Positions 14,719 through 25,300 of a stretch of DNA of 55,728 bases are shown one piece after another. Position 1 is the stretch's first letter. Each line of letters starts with the position of its first letter. A program made the position numbers and the translations under genes. Source of the DNA: Jiangella aurantiaca (GTDB taxonomy: Bacteria > Actinomycetota > Actinomycetes > Jiangellales > Jiangellaceae); NCBI RefSeq assembly GCF_004349105.1, contig NZ_SMLB01000040.1, positions 1 through 55,728 on the forward strand, written 5' to 3'. The notes beneath the pieces were generated by a model. The model was not told where the DNA came from and ran no database searches. It saw only the letters and a program-made list of their open reading frames with translations.

Positions 14719-15225
14719 TCACGAGGGCACGGCCTGAGCCATCGGCCACGTCAGGAGCGCATCCGAGTCCTCGGCATCGGCCCACCCAGCCTCGGCCGCC
14801 GTCAGCACATCGCTGGCGGTGATGCGGTTGTCCCAGTCGACGATGCGCGCGAATGCCCGAGCCGCCGTCTCGGGGTGGCTGTCGGGCGGTACGACGAGCA
14901 GATCGATGCGGGCGCGGCCGTCGCGTCCGCTCAGGCTCACCATGTTCGGGTCGATCGCGCGGTACGAGGCCACCCGAATGATCCGGCCGGCGATCAGGAG
15001 CTGCTGCCCCGTGCTACTCCAGGTCTTCCGGCTGAAGGAAACCCATTCGGTCCTGAATCCCCTGCTGTCCAGGGACGCGATGACGGCGGGCAGTTCCGCA
15101 CCGAGATCGTTGGAACGGGGCCACCACACGCCGTGCAGACTCGGATCCTGGCCCGGCCGGGACACGCGGTAGGCGACTCGCGTCGCTGAATCATCGGGGA
15201 GATGTGTACTGAGGAACTGGCGCAT
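14719..15225 (-). CDS. DUF5994 family protein
   Basis: 168 aa using ATG 15225 (MRQFLSTHLPDDSATRVAYR). The signature block is 'GVWWPRSNDLGAELPAVIASLDSR', then 'RKTWSSTGQQLLIAGRIIRVASYRAIDPNMVSLSG' and 'RIDLLVVPPDSHPETAARAFA'. This is the pattern of the actinobacterial DUF5994 proteins (W-W-P-R-S at the start and D-L-L-V-V-P-P-D near the end). These proteins have no experimentally known role and are often next to stress-response sigma or anti-sigma regulators. The frame runs to 15297 upstream; the Arg-rich extension is not family-like, so the inner ATG is preferred. Confidence 0.75.
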   Translation of the reverse strand: MRQFLSTHLPDDSATRVAYRVSRPGQDPSLHGVWWPRSNDLGAELPAVIASLDSRGFRTEWVSFSRKTWSSTGQQLLIAGRIIRVASYRAIDPNMVSLSGRDGRARIDLLVVPPDSHPETAARAFARIVDWDNRITASDVLTAAEAGWADAEDSDALLTWPMAQAVPS

Positions 15226-15447
15226 GAGCGCGGCCAATCTCCGGCCTCTGCGGCCGACGTACCTGGTGTCGGCGCGGCTGGGGACCGACCTGCCCACATA
15301 TCAGCGCCTAGGGTCTGAGCGTACACCTTGGTCACGGGAGGCTGCGGCTACCTGACCTGACCAGATGCCCTGGCCGCGCTGACCCGATTCCACGGCCGCG
15401 CCCACCCCATGCCGCCGCCGCGCACCCGCGCCGCAGCCCACGCCGCA

Positions 15448-18400
15448 CTATTCGAGGAGGCCGCGGATGTCGTCGACGTCGAGGCGGCCGCCGAAGGCGT
15501 TGCCGTCGTCCATGACGCTCGCCGACAGCTTGGCCTTGCGGTCCTTGAGCGCCATGACTTTCTGCTCGATGGTGTCGGCGGCGATCAGCCGGTACACCAT
15601 GACGTTGCGGGTCTGGCCGATGCGGTGCGTGCGGTCGACCGCCTGGGCCTCCGTCGCCGGGTTCCACCACGGATCGAGGATGAAGCAGTAGTCGGCCTCG
15701 GTGAGGTTGAGCCCGAATCCGCCGGCCTTGAGGCTGATCAGGAAGACCGGCGCCGTGCCCTCCTTGAACTCCGCGATCACCTGCTCGCGGTGACGCGTGG
15801 ACCCGTCCAGGTAGCAGTACTCGATGCCGGCCGCCTCGAGCCGTCCGCGCACCAGGCCGAGAAAGCCGGTGAACTGGCTGAACACCAGCGCCCGATGCCC
15901 GCCGTCGATGACGTCGCCGAGCTGCTCGATCAGCAGGTCGATCTTGGCGCTGGCGAGGTCGCGATGGTCCTCGTCCACCAGGCTGGCATGCAGGCTGAGC
16001 TGGCGCAGCAGGGTGAGCGACCGCAAGATCGTCAACCGGTTCTTGTCGACATCGTCGAGCAGGCCGAGCACGCGTTGCCGCTCCCGCTGCAGATGCTTGT
16101 CGTAGACCTTGCGGTGCTTCGGGTGCAGGTCGACCTCGAGCACCTGTTCCTGCTTCGCCGGAAGATCGGCGGCCACCTGTTCCTTTGTCCGGCGCAACAC
16201 CAGTGGCCTGATGCGCCGCTTGAATTGCGCCAGCCGCTCGGCGTCGCCCTGCCGTTCGATCGGCCGGCTGTAGTACTCCTCGAACCGGCTCGGGTGCGGG
16301 AACAGGCCGGGTGCCGCGATGGACAGCTGCGACCACAGCTCCATCAGGTTGTTTTCCACCGGCGTCCCGGTGATCGCCAGCTTGACCGTCGCCGGCAGCC
16401 TCCGCGCCGCCTGGTACGTCTTGGACTGGTGGTTCTTCACGTGCTGTGCCTCGTCCAGCACGAGCCCGGACCACTGCGCTTGCCCGTACGCCTCGGCGTC
16501 GAGGCGCAGCAGCGTGTACGTGGTGACGACGATGTCCGCACCGGCGACCACCTGGTCGATCGTCTCGCCGCGGCGCCGCAGCGTGTCAGTGACCGGCACG
16601 ACCGTGAGCCCGGGAGCGAAGCGGCCCGCCTCGGTCACCCAGTTCGATACCACGCTGGTCGGCGCGACCACGAGGAATGGCGGCATGTCGGGGTCGGCCT
16701 GCTTGGTATGGCAGATCAGCGCCAGCGTCTGCAGCGTCTTCCCAAGCCCCATGTCGTCGGCCAGGATCCCGCCGAGCCCGTTCTCCCACAAGAACGTCAG
16801 CCAGCGGTATCCGTCGAGCTGGTACGGACGCAGCTGCGCCCGCAACGTGCTCGGCGGCGCGACGGTGTCGTCGAGTTCGCCGAGTGCCAGCAGTCCCTGC
16901 ACCTGCCGTTGCCAAGCGTCGGCCTGGTGCGTCACCACACCCAGCGCCGCCAGCTCCTCCCAGAGTCCGGCCTGGAACCGGCTGATCCTGGTCCCGTCGC
17001 CGGTGTGGTCGCCCAGCGCCCGAGCCTCGTCGATCAGCCGGCGCAGCGCCTGCAGCTCCGGCTTCTCCAACGAGAAGTACCCGCCGTCCGGGAGCAGCAG
17101 GTACGGCTCGTCCCGTGCCAGTGCCAGGAACAGGTCTGTGAACGGGACCTCCTGCCCCTCGGCGGTGATGTTCACACCGAGGTCGAACCAGTCGGTCTCG
17201 CCCGGTGCGGCCTCCGTCGACACGCCGATGACCACGGAGTCGCCGACCTCGCGGTAGTCGGCCGGCTCCCCCAACACCTCGACCTCGACGTCGTCCAGGT
17301 CGCGCAGCCGTGGCAGCGCCTCGGTGCTGAACCGCATGGTCTCGAGCCCGTCGAAACGACGGCGCGGAACCGGTGGACGTCCGCTCGGCCGCGTGCGCGA
17401 ACCGGCACCGTTGTCGTCCCCGGCTGGGCCGAGATCCAACAATCCCGGATCCAAGCTGGCCAGCAGTGCCCGTTCCGCCGCCGGATCGCGGAACCCGTCA
17501 TCGGCGCCGTCCGGGAACGGCTCGTCCAGCGCTATCCGCCTCGCTGCGTCGCCGACCTGGTAGCGCCACTCCCAGTCCAGCTCCAGCCCGTGGCCGTCGC
17601 CGTAGTCCGCCCGGGCGACGAGCGTCGGTCCGGAGATGTCGGGCGGCGTGAACGACTCGTCGGACGACACGACGGTCGTCAACCGCTGCAACCGCGGGAC
17701 GTACTCGTCGCGGAACCGTTCCGCGTCGGCCGCGGGCACCACCAGCCGGCCGCCGTCGAGCGCCAACTGCTGCAACTGCTCGCCCGCCGGACGCTCGAGC
17801 TTGGCCAGACCGAAACGCCAGTTCTGCGGGTCATCCGTGGTCTCGAGGTTGTCGCGCGGCGCGTAGACGACGCCGTGTCCGTCGGCGCCGATGAAGCGGA
17901 CCGGCACGACCTCGCGTTCCATGCGCTCGACGGTGAGGACGGGGACGATCACGAGGTCACTGTTCTTGCCTGTCGTGACGTCCAGCTCGAGCCGCGCCAT
18001 GCGGTAGCCGTCGACGTCACCGGAGCGCTTCTTGCCATAGACGAGGCGGACGCCCAGCCTGGCGGCCTCGTCCAGCAGCGGCCACAGCTGGCTGGACTCG
18101 AACGCCGTCAGATCGAGGTCCTTCTCGTCCCGGCCGTACGGCGAGTAGTAGCCAGCGTCGTCCCGCCCGGCGTCGTAGAGCAGGAAGAACTGACGCAGCC
18201 AGCGCAACTGGTCAGCGGGGCCGGCGACGAGTTCGGGCCGATGCCGCAGTCTCGACCAATTCAGCTCGCCGGCCACCCAGCCGCTGCGTCCGGGCCGGAC
18301 CAGCCTCGCCATCAGCCGCGGCTGCGTCCCGGCGGCGTCGTCCCACCTGCCGGTCGCCCGCGGCTTGCTGGACAGCGTCAACTGGACGGCGATCTCGACC

Positions 18401-18807
18401 GGGCCCGCCCCATCGGCGCTCGGCCTGGTGCCGTCGCCGAGGAGCGAGTCGAGCGACCGCTTCCAGTCCACCACCGGCTCCGGTTGGCGGCCCCGCACCG
18501 GCCCGCCGTCACTCAGCGCCGTCATGACCAGCGCGACGACGTGCTTGCAGTCGAAGCCGACCGGGCAGTTGCAGCGCCCCTCGACGAACACATAGTTACG
18601 CGGCCCGGCCGGCCTCACGAACGCGAGCGTCGAGTACGGCTGGCGAGCGCTGCCGACGACCCGGCCGGTGATGATGCCGTCGCTCGGCTCCCACTCGACC
18701 TCGATTGCGGCACCGCTCTGGGCGTACATCAGGCCGCGCACGAACGTGGACGGGTCCACCACCTTCAGCAGACCCGCGTCGTCGTTCGCTTGGATTCCCG
18801 GCCACAT
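15448..18807 (-). CDS. SWIM zinc-finger SNF2-family helicase/ATPase
   Basis: 1,119 aa from the ATG at 18807. A SWIM zinc finger (C-N-C ... C-K-H, residues about 79-89, 'CNCPVGFDCKHVVAL') is followed by a long linker region. A complete SNF2 (Swi2/Snf2) motor follows: 'LADDMGLGKTLQTLALI' (Walker A, about 680), 'VLDEAQHVKN' (DEAQ, about 784), 'LAITGTPVENNLMELW', 'LVFSQFTGFL' and 'RTHRIGQTRNVMVYRLIA' (motif VI, about 1065). It should translocate on double-stranded DNA using ATP; the SWIM finger suggests nucleic-acid or protein binding. It is divergent from the primase-helicase gene. A TAGCGT box (18815-18820) 7 nt before the ATG indicates a leaderless mRNA, so the GTG at 18831 is less likely. Confidence 0.93.
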   Translation of the reverse strand: MWPGIQANDDAGLLKVVDPSTFVRGLMYAQSGAAIEVEWEPSDGIITGRVVGSARQPYSTLAFVRPAGPRNYVFVEGRCNCPVGFDCKHVVALVMTALSDGGPVRGRQPEPVVDWKRSLDSLLGDGTRPSADGAGPVEIAVQLTLSSKPRATGRWDDAAGTQPRLMARLVRPGRSGWVAGELNWSRLRHRPELVAGPADQLRWLRQFFLLYDAGRDDAGYYSPYGRDEKDLDLTAFESSQLWPLLDEAARLGVRLVYGKKRSGDVDGYRMARLELDVTTGKNSDLVIVPVLTVERMEREVVPVRFIGADGHGVVYAPRDNLETTDDPQNWRFGLAKLERPAGEQLQQLALDGGRLVVPAADAERFRDEYVPRLQRLTTVVSSDESFTPPDISGPTLVARADYGDGHGLELDWEWRYQVGDAARRIALDEPFPDGADDGFRDPAAERALLASLDPGLLDLGPAGDDNGAGSRTRPSGRPPVPRRRFDGLETMRFSTEALPRLRDLDDVEVEVLGEPADYREVGDSVVIGVSTEAAPGETDWFDLGVNITAEGQEVPFTDLFLALARDEPYLLLPDGGYFSLEKPELQALRRLIDEARALGDHTGDGTRISRFQAGLWEELAALGVVTHQADAWQRQVQGLLALGELDDTVAPPSTLRAQLRPYQLDGYRWLTFLWENGLGGILADDMGLGKTLQTLALICHTKQADPDMPPFLVVAPTSVVSNWVTEAGRFAPGLTVVPVTDTLRRRGETIDQVVAGADIVVTTYTLLRLDAEAYGQAQWSGLVLDEAQHVKNHQSKTYQAARRLPATVKLAITGTPVENNLMELWSQLSIAAPGLFPHPSRFEEYYSRPIERQGDAERLAQFKRRIRPLVLRRTKEQVAADLPAKQEQVLEVDLHPKHRKVYDKHLQRERQRVLGLLDDVDKNRLTILRSLTLLRQLSLHASLVDEDHRDLASAKIDLLIEQLGDVIDGGHRALVFSQFTGFLGLVRGRLEAAGIEYCYLDGSTRHREQVIAEFKEGTAPVFLISLKAGGFGLNLTEADYCFILDPWWNPATEAQAVDRTHRIGQTRNVMVYRLIAADTIEQKVMALKDRKAKLSASVMDDGNAFGGRLDVDDIRGLLE

Positions 18808-18814
18808 GTTGATC

Positions 18815-18907
18815 ACGCTAGCCGCCCCCACCGACAGTCTCTCGGCAACGGGCCGGTCGATCCTCGCCGTTCATCGATGGCCAGCGCAGACGTGGCGCAA
18901 CTACCGT
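18815..18907. promoter_or_regulatory. Divergent leaderless promoters for SNF2 and primase-helicase genes
   Basis: TAGCGT on the minus strand (18820-18815) and TACCGT on the plus strand (18902-18907) each lie 7 nt from a start codon (ATG 18807 and GTG 18915). Both -10 boxes match TANNNT; the -35 regions are poor. The shared 107-bp spacer means the two large ATPases are likely expressed from one regulatory region. Confidence 0.5.
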
Positions 18908-18914
18908 GAATCAG

Positions 18915-21347
18915 GTGACGACACGGGACGAGGCCGCTGCGCGACACGCGTTGGGTGACGAGTTGGCGTCACTGCGCGAGCGGGTGGCCCGGCTGTCGGC
19001 AGAGAACCTACGGCTGGCTCGACTCCTGAACATGAGTCGCGCGGATCGAACGCCACCCGGTCCGGCACAGACAGGCATCTTCGAGGCGGCGCCCGGCTCG
19101 GTGCATGCCTCCTCGCCGCCGGAGGCCAAGGTGGCATTCTTCGGCGCGCTGTTCGCAGCGCGTCAAGACCTCTACGCCACGAGGTGGGAGAACCAGCGGA
19201 CCGGACGATCTGGTTGGCTGCCCGCAGTGCGCGGTGGCTGGAGTCGCGGTGTGCGGCACGAAGACCGCGACTATCTGCCGTTGACTCCGGACGTCCTCAC
19301 CGCCCATCTGCGCGGTGACGTCCACATCGGCCTGTATCCGCTGTTGGACGGTGACCGATGCTGCTGGCTGGCTGCTGACTTCGACGGCGAGACCGCGATG
19401 CTGGACGCGCTGGCGTACCTGAAGGCGTGCCGGGCAGCCGGCGTACCGGCAGCCTTGGAGATCTCACGATCCGGCGTCGGCGCGCACGTGTGGTTCTTCT
19501 TCACTGCCCCGGTACCGGCCGAGACCGCCCGCAGAGTGGGTACCGGACTGCTGCGCGAGGCAATGGCGCTACGTGGACGCATGGACCTCCGTAGCTACGA
19601 CCGGTTGTTCCCATCCCAGGATGTGCTGCCTGCCGGTGGCGTCGGCAATCTGATCGCCGCGCCGTTGCACGGCAGATCCCGGACCGACGGCGCCACCGTG
19701 TTCCTCGATGTCGCGACACTGGAGCCACACGAGGATCAGTGGGCGTACCTGTCGGCGTTGTCGCGCATGAGTCCCAGAGAGGTCGGTCGTCTGGCCGACA
19801 AGCTGGGCGGCGTCAGGGCCGGCACGGGAGTCGACCGGGTCACCGCACCTGCCTCGACCCGCATCCGTCCCGCGATGCCACTGACCGTGCCTGGGCGGCT
19901 CGGTGCGGGGCTGCGGCTCGAGATCGACACACTGGCGCCCGCACTGCTGGCCACGCTGAAGCACGCGGCGTCGATGCCGAACCCGCTGTTCTACGAGCGT
20001 CAGCGGTTACGCCGTTCGACCTGGGACACGCCGCGGTTCATCCGCAGCTTCGACGAGACGCTCGACGGCGGACTGGTTCTGCCGCGCGGGTTGGTCGATG
20101 CAGCCCGTGGCCTCGTCGAACAGGCAGGGAGCCGGCTGGAGATCGTGGACGAGCGTGCCACCGGGCACGACCAGGAGTTCGCGTTCACCGCGAGACTCAG
20201 CGACGAGCAGACTGCCGCATTCGACGACCTGGTCGCGCATGACCAGAGCCTGCTGGAGGCGCCACCCGGCGCAGGCAAGACCGTGATCGCCTGCGCACTC
20301 GTCGCTGCGCATCGGACCTCGACCTTGGTACTGGTCGACCGCAAGGTCCTGGCCGACCAGTGGCGCGCCCGCGTGACCGACCTGCTGGACGTCAAGCCAG
20401 GGCAACTCGGCGGAGGGCGCACCAAGACACGCGGAACGATCGACATCGCCACCCTCCAAACGCTGAGCCGTCGCGACGACATCGCGGAGCTCACGCGGGA
20501 CTACGGATTCGTCATCGTCGACGAATGCCATCACGTCCCTGCGGCGAGCTTCGAACACGCGGTGAAGCAGATTCCGGCGCGCCGCTGGCTGGGTTTGACG
20601 GCGACGCCTTATCGGCGCGACAAGCTCGAAGAGCTGATCGTTCTGCAGGTGGGGCCGATCCGGCACACGCTCACGCGACCGGTCCCGCGAAACGACCGAG
20701 CCGGCGAGATGACAGAACCCCTGCCGGCGGCTGAGCACGGACGTGCCACGCCGAGGGCCGTCCTGCAGGTGCATCCGACGCGTTTCCGATACACCGGCGA
20801 CGCGAATCCGGCAGAACCTGGCGGGATGGCAGCGATCTACCGCGATCTCGTCGCCGACCAAGATCGAATCGGCCAGGTGATCGCCGACGTCGTGGCTGCG
20901 CTCGAGCGTGGGCGCCACTGCCTCGTCCTGACGAGCTGGACTACCCATGTGGACCGCTTCGCGCATGCTCTTCGCGACCACGGCTACGACCCGGTGGTCT
21001 TGAAGGGTGGCATGCCCGCAAAGAAGCGAGCCGCGGCGATGCAACGGCTCACTCAGGACTCGGACGGGCCGCCGCTGCTGGCCGTCGCGACTGGCCAATA
21101 CGTCGGCGAAGGATTCGACGCCCCAGCTCTGGACACACTCTTCCTGGCCGCGCCCATCTCGTCGAAGGGCCGGCTCGTGCAGTACGCGGGACGCATCTTG
21201 CGGCCGCACCCTGGCAAGGCGACGGCGGAGGTGCACGACTACCACGACGTCCTGACACCGGTTCTCGCGGCGTCACTGGCCAAACGTACGCCCGGATACA
21301 CCAGCCTCGGCTTCCCGAATCCTCGCCGCGCGACCGTACGCAGATGA
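18915..21347 (+). CDS. AEP primase (TOTE-conflict type) fused to SF2 helicase
   Basis: 810 aa from GTG 18915, chosen because a TACCGT box lies 7 nt upstream; an in-frame GTG at 18906 overlaps that box. Order of parts: a short coiled coil (residues about 8-40), an archaeo-eukaryotic primase domain with the metal-binding D-x-D as 'WLAADFDGE' (about 153-158) and the sxH-type motif '[15 protein letters not shown]' (about 183-196), plus '[10 protein letters not shown]' and '[13 protein letters not shown]'. These are the marks of the TOTE conflict system primase. An SF2 helicase follows: '[14 protein letters not shown]' (about 452), 'VDECHH' (about 535), '[10 protein letters not shown]' and 'YAGRILRPH' (about 757). 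Such fusions are proposed anti-invader enzymes that copy or unwind foreign DNA. Confidence 0.9.
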   Translation: MTTRDEAAARHALGDELASLRERVARLSAENLRLARLLNMSRADRTPPGPAQTGIFEAAPGSVHASSPPEAKVAFFGALFAARQDLYATRWENQRTGRSGWLPAVRGGWSRGVRHEDRDYLPLTPDVLTAHLRGDVHIGLYPLLDGDRCCWLAADFDGETAMLDALAYLKACRAAGVPAALEISRSGVGAHVWFFFTAPVPAETARRVGTGLLREAMALRGRMDLRSYDRLFPSQDVLPAGGVGNLIAAPLHGRSRTDGATVFLDVATLEPHEDQWAYLSALSRMSPREVGRLADKLGGVRAGTGVDRVTAPASTRIRPAMPLTVPGRLGAGLRLEIDTLAPALLATLKHAASMPNPLFYERQRLRRSTWDTPRFIRSFDETLDGGLVLPRGLVDAARGLVEQAGSRLEIVDERATGHDQEFAFTARLSDEQTAAFDDLVAHDQSLLEAPPGAGKTVIACALVAAHRTSTLVLVDRKVLADQWRARVTDLLDVKPGQLGGGRTKTRGTIDIATLQTLSRRDDIAELTRDYGFVIVDECHHVPAASFEHAVKQIPARRWLGLTATPYRRDKLEELIVLQVGPIRHTLTRPVPRNDRAGEMTEPLPAAEHGRATPRAVLQVHPTRFRYTGDANPAEPGGMAAIYRDLVADQDRIGQVIADVVAALERGRHCLVLTSWTTHVDRFAHALRDHGYDPVVLKGGMPAKKRAAAMQRLTQDSDGPPLLAVATGQYVGEGFDAPALDTLFLAAPISSKGRLVQYAGRILRPHPGKATAEVHDYHDVLTPVLAASLAKRTPGYTSLGFPNPRRATVRR

Positions 21348-21349
21348 AC

Positions 21350-21393
21350 GTTCGCATGGCGCGCACTTAGATTCGGTGACAGCCGTTGCGAAC
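21350..21393 (+). other. Interrupted 7-8 bp inverted repeat after the primase-helicase gene
   Basis: GTTCGCA (21350-21356) and TGCGAAC (21387-21393), extended by one C-G pair, enclose 30 nt and start 3 nt after the stop. It may be a weak terminator between convergent genes. The rest of the gap up to 21580 holds nothing I can identify. Confidence 0.35.
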
Positions 21394-21580
21394 GCGACCA
21401 TCCCCGTTTTGTGGCATTCTTCGCCTCATACTGCCCCTCTTTATGGCACTACAACTGCGAAACCCCCGGCCTTCTGTGGCGCAAGAATCCATCGTCGACC
21501 TCGATCACCGAGCTGGGCGGTCCCCCCGATCGTTGCTGCCTTCCTTGGCTGACACACCTCGCCGTCGACCTCCACGAACG

Positions 21581-22396
21581 TCATCTAGAGCCGGCCAGCG
21601 TCACGTAAAGCGGCCGGAGCACCTCGACGACGCTCTGGCCTCGGACCGTCACATCGATGGTCGGCAGCTGATCGAGCAGCGCATCGCTGGCCGCCCGCGC
21701 TGGGTTGTGCCGTGGTATCGCACCCGGACAGGTGAAGAAGGTGTCGAGGCAGTCGGCCAGCGGTATCGCGGCGTCGGATTGCTCCTGGCGATCGGCCGGA
21801 AGGTGGCCGGAACGCAGCGCGCTCAGCGTCTCCAGGAGGTCGTCGCGGTCACGTCCGCGCCAGGCGAGAATGCCGAACGGGTCACCGTCGAACGACTCGG
21901 CCAGCAGATAGAAGACCGCAGCCAGGTGTTTGCACGGTACCTCCCAGTCCGGGCACGTGCAGTCCATGGACAGCTGGTCGGCGCGATCCGGGAACAGGGA
22001 CAAGCCGACCGACCCGAAGACGTCTTCGATGTCGTCGGGCATCTCCCCGGCCAGCAGTTTCGCCGAGTACCAGGCACTGTCCGCGAGCAGCTCGCTGACC
22101 TTGGTCCAGGCCGTCTTGTCGAACGCCGCCAGACCAATGCGTACCCGGTATGGCCTGGCTCGGCTGCCCTGCACGCGCGCGGTGACTGTGCCCGCGTCGA
22201 TGTCCAGGTCGATCACCTGGCCACGACGGGCATAGTGGCGCCCACGTTCCAGCCGGCCACCGACGCCGATCGACTCGAGCACGTCGATGAATCGCTCGGA
22301 CCACCACGTCTGGGCGATCGCGCCGCGCTTGCTGCGGGCCCTGATGCCGCCCTCGACCGGCTTCGGCCTGGCCGGCGGCGGGTACCAGTTACTCAC
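21581..22396 (-). CDS. SWIM zinc-finger protein, partner of SNF2 helicase
   Basis: 271 aa from GTG 22396 with a good GGAGGGGG site. The N-terminal 'RSKRGAIAQTWWSERFIDVLES' and 'GRHYARRGQVIDLDIDAGTVTARVQGSRARPYRVRI' are typical of SWIM proteins encoded beside bacterial SNF2 enzymes. The zinc finger is 'MDCTCPDWEVPCKHLAAVFYLLAE' (C-x-C ... C-x-H, about residues 143-155). It overlaps the SNF2 gene upstream by 8 nt, so the two are made together. It probably recruits or regulates the motor on nucleic acid. The SNF2/SWIM pair is widespread in actinobacteria (M. tuberculosis HelZ/Rv2101 is a comparable helicase), but its function is not established. Confidence 0.9.
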   Translation of the reverse strand: MSNWYPPPARPKPVEGGIRARSKRGAIAQTWWSERFIDVLESIGVGGRLERGRHYARRGQVIDLDIDAGTVTARVQGSRARPYRVRIGLAAFDKTAWTKVSELLADSAWYSAKLLAGEMPDDIEDVFGSVGLSLFPDRADQLSMDCTCPDWEVPCKHLAAVFYLLAESFDGDPFGILAWRGRDRDDLLETLSALRSGHLPADRQEQSDAAIPLADCLDTFFTCPGAIPRHNPARAASDALLDQLPTIDVTVRGQSVVEVLRPLYVTLAGSR

Positions 22397-25300
22397 CTAC
22401 CGCCCCCTCCGACAGCGCGAACACGTCGCGCAGCGCGCCGGTGGACATCTCGGCCAGCCACTTCTCACCGTCGCTGATGACCATGTCGGCCAGCGCCTTC
22501 TTCTCCTCGATCATCTGGTCGATCTTCTCTTCGAGCGTGCCGGTGCAGATGAACTTGCGTACCTGGACGTTGCGCTTCTGCCCGATCCGGAACGCGCGGT
22601 CCGTTGCCTGGTTCTTGACTGCCGGGTTCCACCAGCGATCCAGGTGGATGACGTGGTTGGCCGCCGTGAGGTTCAGACCCGTGCCGCCGGCCTTCAGCGA
22701 CAGCAGGAAGATCGACGGCCGATCGTCGGACTGGAAACGCTCGACCATCTCGTCGCGCCGCCGCTTCGGGGTTGCACCATGCAGGTAAAGCACGTCCTGG
22801 TCGAAGCGGGCTGAGATGTGCGGCATCAGCATCTCGGCGAACTCTGTGTACTGAGTGAAACACAGCACCTTGTCGCCCTCGGCCAGGATCTCCTCGAGGA
22901 TCTCCTCGAACCGGATGACCTTGCCCGATCGGCGCGCCATCGGCGAGCGGTCGTGCAACAACAGTGCCGGATGGTTGCAGACCTGCTTGAGCTTCGCCAT
23001 CGCCGCGAGCACGTTGCCGCGTCGCTCGATGCCCTCGGAGCTCTCGATCTTCTCCATCATGTCGTCGACTACCGACTGGTACAGCGAGGCCTGTTCGGTG
23101 GTGAGCTGGCAGTACTGCTTGATCTCGATCTTCTCGGGAAGGTCGTCGATGATTCGCGGATCGGTCTTCAGCCGGCGCAGAACGTACGGACGTGTGATCG
23201 TGCGCAGCTGTTCGGCCGGTTCCGTGTGCCCGTACCGCTCGACCGGAATCGCGTAACGGGCGCGGAAGCGCTCGGAGGATCCGAGGATGCCCGGGTTGAG
23301 GAAGTCCATGATCGACCACAGCTCACTCAGCCGGTTCTCGACTGGAGTCCCCGTCAGCGCGACCCGGTGCCCGGCCCGCAACCGACGCATCGCCTTGGCG
23401 GACTGGGACAGGCTGTTCTTCACCGCCTGTGCCTCGTCGAGAACGACTCGATCCCAGTCGTAGCTCGAGAGCTCATCGATGTCGCGCGCCGCCGTGGCGT
23501 ACGTGGTGACGACGACGTCCACGTCGGTGAGCTGGGCGGCGAGCTCCTCCCCGCGTTTGCGGGCCTGGCCGTGGTGGGCATACACCCGCAGGTCCGGGGC
23601 GAACTTCGCCGCTTCCCGCTGCCAGTTGCCCACCAGCGACATCGGGCACAGCAACAGCGTGGGAGGAGCATCAGGGGTCTCCCCGCGCCGATGCTGCTCC
23701 AGCGCCAAGAGGTGGATCGTCTTGCCCAGGCCCATGTCGTCGGCCAGACACGCCCCGAGGCCGAGACCGGACAGGAACACCAACCAGGACAGCCCGCGCT
23801 CCTGATACGGGCGCAGGCTGGCGCGAAACCCGTCCGGCGCCGGCAGCGGCATCAGCGAACGCTCCGCCGCACCCGACAGCAGGTCGCCCAGCCAGCCGTC
23901 CGCCTGCACCGACGTCACCGGAAGCGGCGTGTCCAGATCACCCGGATGAGCGGCCGCCAGGGCGATGATCTCCCCGGCGGTCGTCGGTGCCGCCGGCTGG
24001 CGCCGCAGGAATTCCGGGCCGCGCTCGAGCTGCTCCGGATCGACGGCGACCCAGTTGCCCCGTAGCCGCACCAACGGCGCCTTGGTGGCGGCCAGCGCGG
24101 CCAGTTCGTCCTCGCTCAGCGCTTCGTCGCCGATGGCGAGCCGCCACTCGAACTCAACAAGCGCCTCGCGGCTGAACCAGCCACCCGTGACGACACCGTC
24201 CTGCGGCGTGGATTCCTGGGCCGCCAGGCCGAGCTTCTTCCGCTTGTCCCACCACGACGGCACCAGGACACCGAACCCGGCCTGGTCCAGGACCGCCACC
24301 TTGGCCGACAGGAAGTCGTAGGCACCGTCGACATCCAGATCGAGCGCGCATGGGCGTCGCTCACGCAGCGACGACAACAGCTCCGGGAAGATCGCGCTGG
24401 CACGTCCGAGCTCGGCCAGCAGCAGCTCGTCCGGCCGGTCCAGCCACCGGCGCAGCTCTCCACCGGATCGCCAGACCTGCTCGGCCGGTACCAACAGGCT
24501 CGGGTCCTCGATCGACTGCAGGAGGAACTCCAGCCGCCAGACCGTGGCGACCGAGTCGCCGTCCTCGGCGGCGGCGTCGCTTGGCCGGTGGTCGGTGAGC
24601 CGGAACGTGAGCCTCGCCGGGCCGGTCTGGCCGACACCGAACCCGGCCCACGGCTCCAGCGCCTGCTCCAGACCTTCCACGTCGCCGGGCTCGGCGTCGA
24701 ACCGTCCGTCGGCGGTGGTCAGAGCCTGCACCCACGCCTCGGGGGCCGGGATCCGCTTCGGCCGACGTCCCCGCCTCGGCGGAAGCACCTCCACGGTGGA
24801 CTCGGCGGCGAGACGCTCGCGCACGGCCGCGTCGACGAGCGCATGCACGGCGTCAGCGACCACGTCGGTCGGGTTCTGGCCGACGGTGTTCGCAGGTGAG
24901 TCCGTCATGGCCCGGAAGACCGGCGGCATGGCAGCGACCAGAGACTGCATCGTCACGACGTCGGGTCCTTGCAACGTGGGCCGCCAGCGCGCCACCGGCG
25001 CTTCGGCGTCCCACTCGACGGCCGGGAGCACGCGCCCGCGTTCGGCGAGCTCGCGTGCAAACGCCGTCACCTCACCCATGAACCGCACAGACGCGCCATA
25101 ACGCACCTGGTCGGCCAGGACATCGAGGACGGTCAAAGACGCCACCGGATCGAACTGGACGACCGGCACGGACCAAGCCAGCAGCATGGGGCCCTTCGCC
25201 GGCTCCGGGCGAGGCGCGACCCTGACCAGCTCAGGGGAATCCAGCGGCTCGGTGCGTAACGACGGCAGCAGCAGCGTCACACTGTCGGCCTTGCCCGGGT

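Noticed and set aside
14322-15225. Assignment of the three-gene DUF5994 cluster to a known sigma/anti-sigma pathway
   Set aside because: Only the DUF5994 pattern is recognisable; the neighbours show no kinase, STAS or ANTAR motif that would justify it.
15409-18909. 1,166-codon plus-strand ORF opposite the first SNF2 gene
   Set aside because: It is antisense to a gene with complete SNF2 motifs, and its translation is typical high-GC shadow sequence.
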